DNA from: Pantoea rwandensis
GTDB lineage: Bacteria > Pseudomonadota > Gammaproteobacteria > Enterobacterales > Enterobacteriaceae
DNA length: 64,000 nucleotides
Reading direction: 5' to 3'
Assembly (NCBI RefSeq): GCF_002095475.1
Contig: NZ_MLFR01000022.1
Location: 38,791 to 102,790 of the forward strand
Position numbers and translations under genes: made by a program. Below, piece after piece: positions 18,672 through 27,064 of the stretch (its first letter is position 1; every line of letters starts with the position of its first letter). Below the pieces are notes generated by a model. It was not told the DNA's origin, ran no database searches, and saw nothing but the letters and a program-made list of their open reading frames with translations.

Positions 18672-19286
18672 TTAAACCATGTAGCGGCCGGGACGATGAT
18701 TCATTGCGATGATGAGATTGAGGATCACCGCGCCCGCAATAGAGGCCAAAAGTATCGGCAGCGACACCACGAACAGCGATGCGAGTACCACGCAGGTATC
18801 CACCGCCATTTGCAGTTTGCCGGCGCGCAGACCGATGCGGTCCTGCAGCCATAGCGCCAAAATGTTGATACCGCCGAGACTGGCTTTGTGACGAAACAAC
18901 ACTATAAACCCAATCCCCATCACCACGTTACCGAACAATGTCGCATAAAACGGATTTAGCGCAGAAAAATGGATGAACATCGGATGCAAGTGCGTGAACA
19001 GTGAAACCAGCCCCACCGCGCAGAACGTTTTGATGGTGAATTCCCAGCCCATGCGGCGCACTGCCAGCCAGTAAAACGGCAGGTTAATCAGGAAGAATGC
19101 ACTGCCAAAAGAGAGGTGTGTCAGATAGCTAATCAAGAATGCGATACCTGCGGTGCTGCCGGTGAGCGCGCCCGCTTGTTTCAGCATCATCACGCCAAAG
19201 GAGACCATTAAAGTGCCGAGCACTATCGCCAGTGCGTCTTCAATCAGTGAATGAGGGACTTTGGTGGGTTGAACAACGTTATCCAT
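18672..19286 (-). CDS. YitT-family inner-membrane protein
   Basis: The 204-residue protein has five to six hydrophobic segments and the YitT/YczE family pattern (SFGVMMLKQAGALTGSTAGIAFLISY; LGGINILALWLQDR). It lacks the C-terminal soluble domain found in Gram-positive relatives. Function is unknown; transport has been suggested for the family. It sits between an Lrp-type regulator gene and tyrB, all on one strand. A strong hairpin with a T-run lies about 45 bases upstream of its start, and regulator-type palindromes lie further upstream. Confidence 0.82.
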   Translation of the reverse strand: MDNVVQPTKVPHSLIEDALAIVLGTLMVSFGVMMLKQAGALTGSTAGIAFLISYLTHLSFGSAFFLINLPFYWLAVRRMGWEFTIKTFCAVGLVSLFTHLHPMFIHFSALNPFYATLFGNVVMGIGFIVLFRHKASLGGINILALWLQDRIGLRAGKLQMAVDTCVVLASLFVVSLPILLASIAGAVILNLIIAMNHRPGRYMV

Positions 19287-19325
19287 GGATTAATCTCAGT
19301 GCAAATGATGCGGTTCAAATGCAAA

Positions 19326-19369
19326 AAACGCACCACATAGGTGACATTAAGTCGCCACCTATGGGGTGC
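19326..19369 (-). terminator. Terminator or attenuator upstream of yitT-like gene
   Basis: A 14-base inverted repeat with one mismatch (19330-19343 and 19356-19369) is followed on the minus strand by CGTTTTTTGC. It may end the regulator's transcript. It also lies downstream of the likely yitT operators, so attenuation of yitT-tyrB is possible. Confidence 0.7.
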
Positions 19370-19447
19370 CAGCGATTATCCAATTGATATCTAAGGCGCT
19401 TTTATTGCAGGTTTTTGTGCACCAACCTAAACATCATTCGTTGATTC

Positions 19448-19494
19448 ATGCACAAATCTGTATTCCGGTGCGCGTTTTTTGCATATATCGTGCG
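19448..19494 (-). promoter_or_regulatory. Putative Lrp-type regulator binding sites upstream of yitT
   Basis: Two sites resemble the perfect palindrome found upstream of the regulator gene: ATGCACAAATCTGTAT (19448-19463) and TGCATATATCGTGCG (19480-19494). Their centres are about 32 bases apart, three helical turns. The shared core is TGCAC-AAATC-GTGCA. Confidence 0.5.
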
Positions 19495-19516
19495 TTAATT
19501 GCACCAGATTAGCACA

Positions 19517-20008
19517 TCATGCACTTTTTTGGCGCGTTTTGTGCTCGGGGATAATCATCAACCCATTTTCTTTTAAACGGCTCAACACCACGGAGGTTTT
19601 CACATGGGCCACGCTTTGATGGCCCGCAACGAGTTGACTGATTAGCGCACTGAGCGAGGCTAAATCGGCAACCGCCACTTTCAGTAGATAATCCGCATCG
19701 CCGGTGGTTTTGAAGGCATCTACAATGGCATCCTCCTCTTCCACCATGCGATGAAAACTCTCTTCGTAATCCGGGGTGTGATTTTTTAGACGTACCTCAA
19801 TCAACCCGACCATACCCAAGCCGACGGCATCGGGCGAGAGCCGTGCGTGATAGCCGAGAATGAGGTTTGCTTGTTCGAGATTGATGCGGCGGCGTGAACA
19901 TTGAGACGCCGAAAGACCGACTAAATCACTGAGTTCCTGATTGGTAAGGCGGCCGTTAGATTGTAATAATGTCAATATCTTAAGGTCGTAATCGTCTACC
20001 TGAGTCAT
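19517..20008 (-). CDS. Lrp/AsnC-family transcriptional regulator
   Basis: The 163-residue protein has an N-terminal helix-turn-helix (LLQSNGRLTNQELSDLVGLS, recognition helix SASQCSRRRINLEQ) and a C-terminal RAM/AsnC ligand domain (about 70-150; FKTTGDADYLLKVAVADL). Such proteins form octamers that respond to amino acids. Its promoter region holds a 25-base perfect interrupted palindrome, and related sites precede the yitT-like gene, so autoregulation and control of yitT-(tyrB) are inferred. The effector is unknown. Confidence 0.87.
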   Translation of the reverse strand: MTQVDDYDLKILTLLQSNGRLTNQELSDLVGLSASQCSRRRINLEQANLILGYHARLSPDAVGLGMVGLIEVRLKNHTPDYEESFHRMVEEEDAIVDAFKTTGDADYLLKVAVADLASLSALISQLVAGHQSVAHVKTSVVLSRLKENGLMIIPEHKTRQKSA

Positions 20009-20097
20009 TCTGTTTCCACAGCGTTATAGGGTGCGCTTTGGTACAGATAACCTGATTAAAGCCAAGGTTGTCCAACACTATTTTCTGATGACGTGAA

Positions 20098-20122
20098 ATG
20101 CATGCACAAATCGTGCATGCAT
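20098..20122 (-). promoter_or_regulatory. Palindromic operator upstream of the Lrp-type gene
   Basis: ATGCATGCAC (20098-20107) and GTGCATGCAT (20113-20122) are perfect ten-base inverted arms around AAATC, about 90 bases upstream of the regulator start. It is the best copy of a motif also present upstream of the yitT-like gene. Confidence 0.6.
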
Positions 20123-20136
20123 ACGCTAGGAGAGGA

Positions 20137-21543
20137 TTATTCGTCGTCGTAAGACGGGCCTGCGTAGTTATCAAAACGCGACCACTGCCCATTAAAGGTC
20201 AATCGTACTGTGCCGATCGGGCCGTTACGTTGCTTACCCAGAATGATCTCGGCGATGCCTTTGAGATCGCTGTTTTCGTGATAGACCTCATCTCGATAGA
20301 TGAACATGATCAAGTCAGCATCCTGCTCGATCGAACCGGACTCACGAAGATCCGAGTTGACTGGACGTTTGTCGGCGCGTTGCTCCAATGAGCGGTTCAG
20401 CTGCGACAGCGCCACCACCGGCACATTGAGCTCTTTCGCCAACGCTTTAAGCGAGCGCGAGATCTCTGCGATTTCCAGCGTACGGTTATCCGACAGCGCC
20501 GGTACGCGCATCAACTGCAGATAGTCGATCATGATCAGACTTAAGCCGCCATTCTCACGAAACACGCGACGCGCGCGCGAACGCACTTCTGTCGGCGTCA
20601 GGCCGGAAGAATCATCGATAAACATGTTCTTCTTCTCAAGCAAGATCCCCATGGTGGCAGAGATGCGCGCCCAGTCTTCATCTTCCAGCTGGCCGGTACG
20701 AATCCGCGTTTGATCCACGCGAGACAATGAGGCCAACATACGCATCATCAGCTGTTCGCTGGGCATCTCCAGGCTGAATATCAGCACCGGTTTTTCTTGC
20801 AGCATCGCGGCGTTTTCGCACAGGTTCATGGCGAAGGTGGTTTTACCCATCGACGGTCGCGCCGCCACAATGATCAAATCTGAACCCTGCAAACCGGCGG
20901 TCTTTTTGTTTAGATCCTGATAGCCAGTATCCACTCCGGTTACACCATCGTGCGGGGTCGATACCAGCGCTTCAATACGCGAGACCGTGGCTTCCAGAAT
21001 TTGCTCGATGTTCTGCGGACCTTCCGCTTTATTGGCCCGCTGTTCTGCAATCTTGAAGACGTTGGATTCTGCGAAATCGAGCAAATCTTCACTGCTGCGC
21101 CCTTGCGGATCGTAACCGGCATCAGCAATTTGATTCGCTACCGAGATCATTTGTCGCACAACGGCACGTTCACGAACGATATCAGCATAAGCGCCGATAT
21201 TCGCCGCACTTGGCGTGTTTTTCGCCAATTCTGCCAGATAAGCAAAGCCACCGGCCATCTCCAGCTCGCCCAATGTTTCCAGCGATTCAGACAGGGTGAT
21301 TAAGTCAATCGGCTGGCCCATTTCCAGCAAACGCTGCATCTCAGAGAAGATCATACGGTGCGAACGGTTGAAGAAATCATCCGCCACTACGCGCTCGGAG
21401 ACGTTATCCCAGCGTTCGTTATCCAGCATCAACCCACCGAGCACCGACTGCTCCGCTTCAATAGAGTGCGGCGGCATTTTCACGCCTTCCAGCTGACGAT
21501 CGCGGGGTTCGTTGGATTTGTTGGTGGGTTTATTTCCTGCCAT
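20137..21543 (-). CDS. dnaB: Replicative DNA helicase
   Basis: The 468-residue protein matches E. coli DnaB from MAGNKP through the C-terminal FDNYAGPSYDDE. The N-terminal primase-interaction domain (about 25-125), linker, and RecA-like motor are intact, with Walker A ARPSMGKTTFAMN and IMIDYLQLM. The start at 21543 is set by alignment; a longer frame to 21606 is not used. It is the hexameric 5'-3' fork helicase. It is divergent from qorA, as in E. coli. Confidence 0.98.
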   Translation of the reverse strand: MAGNKPTNKSNEPRDRQLEGVKMPPHSIEAEQSVLGGLMLDNERWDNVSERVVADDFFNRSHRMIFSEMQRLLEMGQPIDLITLSESLETLGELEMAGGFAYLAELAKNTPSAANIGAYADIVRERAVVRQMISVANQIADAGYDPQGRSSEDLLDFAESNVFKIAEQRANKAEGPQNIEQILEATVSRIEALVSTPHDGVTGVDTGYQDLNKKTAGLQGSDLIIVAARPSMGKTTFAMNLCENAAMLQEKPVLIFSLEMPSEQLMMRMLASLSRVDQTRIRTGQLEDEDWARISATMGILLEKKNMFIDDSSGLTPTEVRSRARRVFRENGGLSLIMIDYLQLMRVPALSDNRTLEIAEISRSLKALAKELNVPVVALSQLNRSLEQRADKRPVNSDLRESGSIEQDADLIMFIYRDEVYHENSDLKGIAEIILGKQRNGPIGTVRLTFNGQWSRFDNYAGPSYDDE

Positions 21544-21616
21544 AGTGAATGCATTACCGATCGTGAAAGGGACGCGCAAGTATACCGTCCCAGGATGAAC
21601 AATCACAGGAGTCAGA

Positions 21617-22600
21617 ATGGCAAAGCGTATTCAGTTCAACCAACACGGTGGCCCGGAGGTACTGCAATGGGTCGATTTTGAGCTGGCCGATCCCGCCGAG
21701 CATGAAGTTCAGGTCGAAAACAAGGCGATTGGCATCAATTATATCGACACCTATGTGCGCAGCGGGCTCTATCCGGTTGCAGCTTTCCCGTCCGGGCTCG
21801 GCACAGAAGCCGCAGGCGTGGTGAAACGTATTGGCTCAGGCGTGACACGCTTCAAGCCAGGCGACCGTGTGGTGTATTGCCAGGCTGCGCAGGGTGCCTA
21901 CAGCGAAGTGCATAACGTGGCGGAAGCTCGCCTGGTGATCCTGCCGGAAAGCATCAGCTTTGAACAAGGCGCAGCCTCCTTTTTGAAAGGCTTAACCGTG
22001 CAGTATTTGCTGCGTCAGACCTACAAAGTGAAAGCCGATGAGATCTTCCTGTTCCATGCCGCCGCGGGCGGTGTTGGCCTAATCGCCTGTCAGTGGGCTA
22101 AAGCGCTGGGCGCACATCTGATTGGTACGGTGGGTTCCGCCGAAAAAGCGCAGATTGCAAAAAATGCTGGCGCCTGGGCAACCATTAACTATCGCGAAGA
22201 GAATATTGCACAGCGCGTCAGTGAACTGACCAACGGCGAAAAAGTCGCGGTAGTGTATGACTCGGTGGGTAAAGATACCTGGGAACCCTCACTCGATAGC
22301 CTGCGTCGTCATGGCTTAATGGTGAGTTTTGGTAATGCCTCGGGGCCCGTCACCGGCGTTGACCTTGGTATTTTGAACAAGAAAGGGTCGCTGTTTGTCA
22401 CGCGCCCTTCGCTGTTTGGCTACATCACCAATCGCCAGGAACTGGATAGCGCCAGCAATGAGTTGTTCTCATTAATTGCCAGCCGAGCAATTCAGTTAAA
22501 AGTGCCTGAAGAACAGAAGTTTGCCTTGAGTGATGCGGTGCGCGCCCATCAGGTTCTGGAGAGCCGCGCGACGCAAGGTTCCAGCTTGCTGATTCCGTAA
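21617..22600 (+). CDS. qorA: Quinone oxidoreductase, NADPH-dependent
   Basis: The 327-residue protein is a zeta-crystallin-type medium-chain reductase without zinc ligands. It has the Rossmann motif HAAAGGVGLIACQWAKALGA, and GINYIDTYVRSGLYP and SFGNASGPVTGVD match QorA. It carries out NADPH-dependent reduction of quinones in the cytosol. It lies 73 bases from and divergent to dnaB, and is followed by a strong terminator. Confidence 0.93.
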   Translation: MAKRIQFNQHGGPEVLQWVDFELADPAEHEVQVENKAIGINYIDTYVRSGLYPVAAFPSGLGTEAAGVVKRIGSGVTRFKPGDRVVYCQAAQGAYSEVHNVAEARLVILPESISFEQGAASFLKGLTVQYLLRQTYKVKADEIFLFHAAAGGVGLIACQWAKALGAHLIGTVGSAEKAQIAKNAGAWATINYREENIAQRVSELTNGEKVAVVYDSVGKDTWEPSLDSLRRHGLMVSFGNASGPVTGVDLGILNKKGSLFVTRPSLFGYITNRQELDSASNELFSLIASRAIQLKVPEEQKFALSDAVRAHQVLESRATQGSSLLIP

Positions 22601-22605
22601 AAGTT

Positions 22606-22640
22606 AAGGGCTTCCCGAAGGAAGCCCTTTTTTTCTTTCT
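22606..22640 (+). terminator. qorA intrinsic terminator
   Basis: AAGGGCTTCC pairs with GGAAGCCCTT over loop CGAA and is followed by a run of T, six bases past the qorA stop. Confidence 0.93.
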
Positions 22641-22785
22641 TTTTATAGTTCGCGCTGGTGTAGGGTCAGCGGCGATGAATTCGTTTTGAATTACTTTACG
22701 CATCCTGACAGAAAACATAAGTAAAAAATATGTTTAAATGCAGATTCGTACTAAGCAATTATTGAGTCTGTGATCGCTCCCGCAT

Positions 22786-23052
22786 TTAACGCCAGCCATC
22801 TCTTTCTAACTTACTGATTTTTCTTTTCAGCTTATTCAATTTAACCTCACCAGATGGCGTCATGAATGCGCGATAGAGCCAAACCACTACCACCGCCAAC
22901 ACTAACCATGGCAACAATTTAATAACAATCGCCAATAATCCACCCAAGAACATCAATACGGTGGCGACAATCAATGCGGCGATAACCCCCAGCAGCGAGA
23001 CACCGGTCAACAACAGCATCAGAAAAAAGCCGATAACAAATAAAATTTCCAC
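22786..23052 (-). CDS. pspG: Phage shock protein G
   Basis: The 88-residue inner-membrane protein resembles PspG: ILFVIGFFLMLLLTGVSLLG, then a second hydrophobic span, then a basic C-terminal tail. The start is a GTG with GGAGAG five bases upstream. PspG belongs to the PspF/sigma54 envelope-stress regulon, and a sigma54-type promoter is visible upstream. It is located between qorA and dusA, as in E. coli. Confidence 0.88.
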   Translation of the reverse strand: MEILFVIGFFLMLLLTGVSLLGVIAALIVATVLMFLGGLLAIVIKLLPWLVLAVVVVWLYRAFMTPSGEVKLNKLKRKISKLERDGWR

Positions 23053-23086
23053 GAAGGCTCTCCTATGTAAGTCACGTAGAGTGCAT

Positions 23087-23102
23087 TACAAGATACGTGC
23101 CA
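23087..23102 (-). promoter_or_regulatory. Sigma54 promoter of pspG
   Basis: On the minus strand TGGCAC (23102-23097), five bases, then TTGTA (23091-23087). The -24 element is perfect; the -12 has TTGTA rather than TTGCA. It ends 34 bases before the pspG start. Confidence 0.65.
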
Positions 23103-23251
23103 AGGTAGATATCGCATTAATTCATTGAATTTTATGGAAGATTTAAAAAACAGAATAGAGGCGCGTGATGAAATTCACTAATAGATGGTGTAATAAAAAC
23201 CTCTGTCACTGAACGGCACAATGCATTGCGTGCATCTGAGCGTATTGCCGC

Positions 23252-23283
23252 TGTAGGCAAGCGCGATGTATCGCGCTGCTACA
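23252..23283. repeat. REP-like palindrome between pspG and dusA
   Basis: AGCGCGAT and ATCGCGCT (23260-23277) form an eight-pair stem, framed by GTAG on the left and CTAC on the right. It belongs to the GTAG-footed palindrome family seen elsewhere in the window. Confidence 0.6.
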
Positions 23284-23305
23284 TGAATTAATCAATCTTT
23301 GGGAA

Positions 23306-24301
23306 TTATGCTTCCTGTGGAATTTTATCTGCGACCAGTGCCAACGCCGCTTCAAGCACGCGCACGTCAGCGCCCGGCTTATGAGCATTTTCGCTTAAAT
23401 GACGGCGCCACTGACGGGCACCCGGAATACCCTGGAATAGACCCAGCATATGACGCGTTACGTGGCCCAGATAGGTCCCTTTGCTCAGTTCAGCTTCAAT
23501 GTAAGGATACATTGAGCGCACCACCGCGACCGGATCGACTAACGGGGTATCACGGCCAAACAACTCACGATCCACTTGCGCCAGAATGCCAGGGTTTTGA
23601 TAAGCTTCGCGGCCCATCATCACGCCATCCATATGCTGTAAATGCACTTTCGCTTCTTCCAGCGTCTTAATGCCGCCATTGATGGCCATGGTGAGTGCAG
23701 GAAAATCACGCTTTAGCTGATAAACACGCGGGTAGTCCAGCGGTGGAATTTCGCGATTCTCTTTCGGACTTAGTCCAGAAAGCCATGCCTTGCGGGCATG
23801 AATAATAAAAGTGTCACAGTTGCCTTTTTCAGCGACTGTGCCAATGAAATCACACAGGAATTCATAGCTATCCTGCTCATCAATACCAATGCGGGTTTTC
23901 ACTGTCACCGGAATGCTCACCACATCGCGCATTGCTTTGATGCAGTCAGCAACCAAGGCTGCATCCCCCATCAGGCAGGCGCCAAAACGACCATTCTGGA
24001 CGCGATCGGATGGACAGCCCACATTGAGGTTGACCTCATCATAGCCCCGCTCTTCAGCCAGCTTCGCGCACTGCGCTAACGCCGCAGGATCGCTGCCGCC
24101 GAGCTGTAATGCGAGTGGGTGCTCCGCTTCGCTGTATGCGAGATAATCGCCTTTACCGTGAATGATGGCTCCCGTGGTCACCATTTCGGTATACAGCAGC
24201 GTATCGCCGCTCAGTTGACGGTGAAAATAACGACAGTGGCGATCGGTCCAGTCCAGCATCGGGGCGATTGAAAAACGTTGCGAAGAGAAAGTATCGGTCA
24301 T
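23306..24301 (-). CDS. dusA: tRNA-dihydrouridine(20/20a) synthase
   Basis: The ~331-residue protein aligns with E. coli Dus[29 protein letters not shown], catalytic Cys in [24 protein letters not shown], and FMN-binding INGGI with [12 protein letters not shown]. It reduces U20/U20a in the tRNA D-loop using FMN and NADPH. An ATG at 24301 and a TTG twelve bases upstream are possible starts, and neither has a strong ribosome site. Confidence 0.95.
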   Translation of the reverse strand: MTDTFSSQRFSIAPMLDWTDRHCRYFHRQLSGDTLLYTEMVTTGAIIHGKGDYLAYSEAEHPLALQLGGSDPAALAQCAKLAEERGYDEVNLNVGCPSDRVQNGRFGACLMGDAALVADCIKAMRDVVSIPVTVKTRIGIDEQDSYEFLCDFIGTVAEKGNCDTFIIHARKAWLSGLSPKENREIPPLDYPRVYQLKRDFPALTMAINGGIKTLEEAKVHLQHMDGVMMGREAYQNPGILAQVDRELFGRDTPLVDPVAVVRSMYPYIEAELSKGTYLGHVTRHMLGLFQGIPGARQWRRHLSENAHKPGADVRVLEAALALVADKIPQEA

Positions 24302-24363
24302 GAAACGCAGCAAATCCGGTGTTAGTTAATGATGAGAAACTGCGCAATCATATCACAGCAAGA

Positions 24364-24384
24364 ACGGGCGACACAGCCGCCCGT
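24364..24384 (-). terminator. Weak terminator after the TraF-like gene
   Basis: A GGGCG/CGCCC-type stem lies ten bases past the stop of the TraF-like gene. The T-tract after it is short. Confidence 0.5.
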
Positions 24385-24394
24385 TTTGAAGGGT

Positions 24395-25645
24395 TTAGAA
24401 GTTAAAGCCGAGCTGCAACATGCCGCCCCAGGTATTGTCGTCACCCACGGAACCGGCAAGATCCAGATGCACCGTATTGTTGAAAGGTGAGACACCTAAA
24501 CCAGCGGTAAAGACATTGGTATCATTTGATTTCATATCTGCGCGATAACCGGCACGCAGCGCCAACCAATCTAAGACCCGATATTCAGCACCTACGCCCG
24601 CATACTGGCTGCTCTCTTCAGACTTAAACCTTTTGGTTTCAGTGAGATCCACATCACCAGCTAGCGTGAACGCACCATAATTCCATGCTACGCCGGAAGT
24701 CACCAGCGGACGGATCTGGTAAGTATCGCGATAGCCTTCAACGGTTTTGGTTTCAAGATCGCGCGAAATCAAGTTCTGGCCAGTCACACCGACAGTCCAG
24801 TGTTCACCAAAATCAGTCGCAACACCCGCATCGATGTTGAACCCGGTATCTGAACTGCGGAATTCGCTGTTGTTGATGTTACTTTTATCGAAGTTATAAA
24901 TACTGGCGGTGTAGTTGTAGAGCCAGGTTTTTTGCAGCTTAGGTGTCACGCCAACGGAAACCGGATGGCCGGCGATATCAAACTCATGCGCCAGTGCAAC
25001 ACCATAGTCGGTGACTAATGCCGCCAGACCATGACCGCTTGAGCTCAGTTTATCCTGATCGCCCGGCAAGGGAATCACGGTGCCGTTAGCAACACCGCGC
25101 AGATAGGTAATATCGCTATCCACCACGTTAGCCTGCACACTGGCTGTACCGTAGGCTTTGGTAATGAAGGCAAAAGGCAGCGTTTCATTTGGTACCGTAA
25201 CGGCAAAAGCGACACCCGCAGTACCATGCGCTTTATCACCTTTTAAGCCATCAAGCTGATTCGCCATATCACCAGCCGCAGCCTTTAATTCCGGATAACC
25301 TCTTAAATAATCAGCAAAAGTTAGGTTATCGATTACATCTTTATAGCGATCAACACTGTCTGAAATGTCATCCACTTTGTTAATTAATTTGTCTTTATCC
25401 GTAACCTGAACACCGGCTGAAGGAAAAATGATGCTGACGTTATCTTCAGGTTTGGCTTTGGTCATCAATGCCGGGTTAGCCAGCACCGCCGAACTCCAGG
25501 TGGAGGATGCTACGCCAGTGCCACCCATCGCATCGTTACGTGCGTCATACCATGTACCCGCTGCCAGAGCTGAAGAAGAAAGAAATACTGCATTCAAACC
25601 AATAAGATAAGCTACTTTTTTGCGCCTGAATAATGTCTTCACCAT
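24395..25645 (-). CDS. TraF-like outer-membrane beta-barrel protein
   Basis: The 416-residue protein has a signal peptide (KKVAYLIGLNAVFLSSSALAAG, cleavage after ALA). It has a mature start GTWYDARNDAMGGTGVASSTW and a C-terminal half of alternating beta strands ending in a terminal Phe (MLQLGFNF), the hallmark of outer-membrane barrels. The body resembles the family annotated as 'conjugal transfer protein TraF' (PF13729-type), which is chromosomal in many gamma-proteobacteria and not evidence of conjugation. It stands alone with its own terminator. Function is unknown; porin or lipid-transfer roles are possible. Confidence 0.75.
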   Translation of the reverse strand: MVKTLFRRKKVAYLIGLNAVFLSSSALAAGTWYDARNDAMGGTGVASSTWSSAVLANPALMTKAKPEDNVSIIFPSAGVQVTDKDKLINKVDDISDSVDRYKDVIDNLTFADYLRGYPELKAAAGDMANQLDGLKGDKAHGTAGVAFAVTVPNETLPFAFITKAYGTASVQANVVDSDITYLRGVANGTVIPLPGDQDKLSSSGHGLAALVTDYGVALAHEFDIAGHPVSVGVTPKLQKTWLYNYTASIYNFDKSNINNSEFRSSDTGFNIDAGVATDFGEHWTVGVTGQNLISRDLETKTVEGYRDTYQIRPLVTSGVAWNYGAFTLAGDVDLTETKRFKSEESSQYAGVGAEYRVLDWLALRAGYRADMKSNDTNVFTAGLGVSPFNNTVHLDLAGSVGDDNTWGGMLQLGFNF

Positions 25646-26098
25646 GAGCCTGCCATCACCTTTGAAATGTCGCTGAATAACTCAGAAACGAAACAGTTTA
25701 GTTAGCCACTATTCTGAACGCTGGCTAACGCATCATTGCTGTGAATTAAAAGGAAATAGCGCTGCTATTCGCAGAATTGGCTGCAGAGTCACCATTCTGC
25801 TGTTTTGTTATGCAGAAAAATAAACAATGAGTAAATTGAGACCAAAAATTACTTAAGGTCTTTTGAACCTTAGACGCTAACTTGGTGAGTTGCAAAGCAA
25901 AAAAAGGACAAGTTTTATGCTATCTGGCTGATTTAACTGAGGGGACGAAATGTGAGTGTGGGACGACATTGAAATAACCGTAAAGGTAATCTTTTGATTA
26001 GAAGGGATTTTTCTGACTCATTTCAGGATAAAAAGCAATCACAGCAGGGTAAAAGTTTGTGTGATAAAATAACATCGCCTGCAACCTGGAGAACGCTT
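25646..26098. other. Intergenic region between TraF-like gene and zur
   Basis: About 450 bases, AT-rich, with divergent promoters expected for both flanking genes. Two small hairpins are visible: GTTAGCCA/TGGCTAAC (25701-25729) and TAAGGT/ACCTTA (25854-25872). I see no coding frame. Confidence 0.55.
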
Positions 26099-26617
26099 AT
26101 GTCTAACCTCACGCCCGAACAACTGCTCACTCAGGCAGAATCACTTTGCCTTGACCGTGGCGTGCGCCTGACGACTCAACGCGCTGAAGTGCTGCGCCTG
26201 ATGGCTGAACAAAATGGTTCGATTAGTGCCTATGATCTTTTGGACCAGTTACGTATTAGCGAGCCGCAGGCAAAACCTCCGACGATTTACCGTGCTCTGG
26301 ACTTCCTGTTAGAACAAGGTTTTATCCACCGGGTCGAGTCAAACAATAGCTATGTCGTCTGCCACCACTTTGATGAGCCCGCTCATACCTCTGTCATGCT
26401 GGTATGCGATGGCTGCGCCGCTGTCAGTGAAAAACATGCTCATGGGGTGGAAAAGATCATTGCCGGGCTAGCAGATCAGGCAGGATTCTCGCTTAAACAC
26501 ACTGTGATTGAAGCGCATGGATTATGCGAAAATTGTGCAGAAAGAGCAGCTTGCAAGCATCATGATAGCTGCGATCATGATCATGAAGTGGAAAACAAAA
26601 AGAAGTACAGGAAGTGA
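26099..26617 (+). CDS. zur: Zinc uptake regulator Zur (Fur family)
   Basis: The 172-residue protein matches Zur: winged helix with LTTQRAEVLRLM and PPTIYRALDFLLEQGFIHRVES, then the metal-binding part with CHHFDEPAHTS, two Cys pairs (CDGC; CENC) and a His/Cys-rich tail (CKHHDSCDHDHE). With zinc bound it represses znuABC and related genes. The start at 26099 is chosen for GGAG seven bases upstream and alignment; an upstream in-frame start at 25994 is rejected. It is part of the dusA-zur-yjbJ-dinF-lexA order of E. coli. Confidence 0.95.
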   Translation: MSNLTPEQLLTQAESLCLDRGVRLTTQRAEVLRLMAEQNGSISAYDLLDQLRISEPQAKPPTIYRALDFLLEQGFIHRVESNNSYVVCHHFDEPAHTSVMLVCDGCAAVSEKHAHGVEKIIAGLADQAGFSLKHTVIEAHGLCENCAERAACKHHDSCDHDHEVENKKKYRK

Positions 26618-26687
26618 TGGATGGCACATCCTTGTGCCGTGCCGACGGGTGATCGGCGGGGTAGGAACACATCTTAATCAGGCTGAA

Positions 26688-26900
26688 TTACCAGCGATAA
26701 TCCTTGTTGTGACTTTCCCAGTCTTTCACTTCGCTCTCAGCTTGATCTTTAGCGTAGCCGTATCGTTCCTGGATTTTACCGACAAGCTGGTCACGCTTAC
26801 CTTCAATCACGGTAAGATCATCATCCGTCAGCTTGCCCCATTTTTCCTTAAACTTACCTTTGAACTGCTTCCAGTTACCGCTCACTTCGTCTTTGTTCAT
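26688..26900 (-). CDS. yjbJ: CsbD-family stress protein YjbJ
   Basis: The 70-residue highly charged protein starts MNKDEVSGNWKQFKGKFKEK and contains GKRDQLVGKIQERYGYAKDQAE, the CsbD domain pattern. The length matches E. coli YjbJ, an abundant stationary-phase/osmotic stress protein of unknown role. The conserved start at 26900 is used; the longer frame is not. It is convergent with zur. Confidence 0.93.
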   Translation of the reverse strand: MNKDEVSGNWKQFKGKFKEKWGKLTDDDLTVIEGKRDQLVGKIQERYGYAKDQAESEVKDWESHNKDYRW

Positions 26901-27064
26901 AATAATCCTCCACGTCATCCTGAGTGAGATGTGATGAATCCCTAAAAAAGCAGGGAAACACCCACACAACGCGCTACTCATTTGCGCCGTTTGAGATAAT
27001 TATAGTAGCCAGCAGACATTGCGCAAAAAAATACAGAATAATCTGTAGGTTACGCTTCGCTTAT

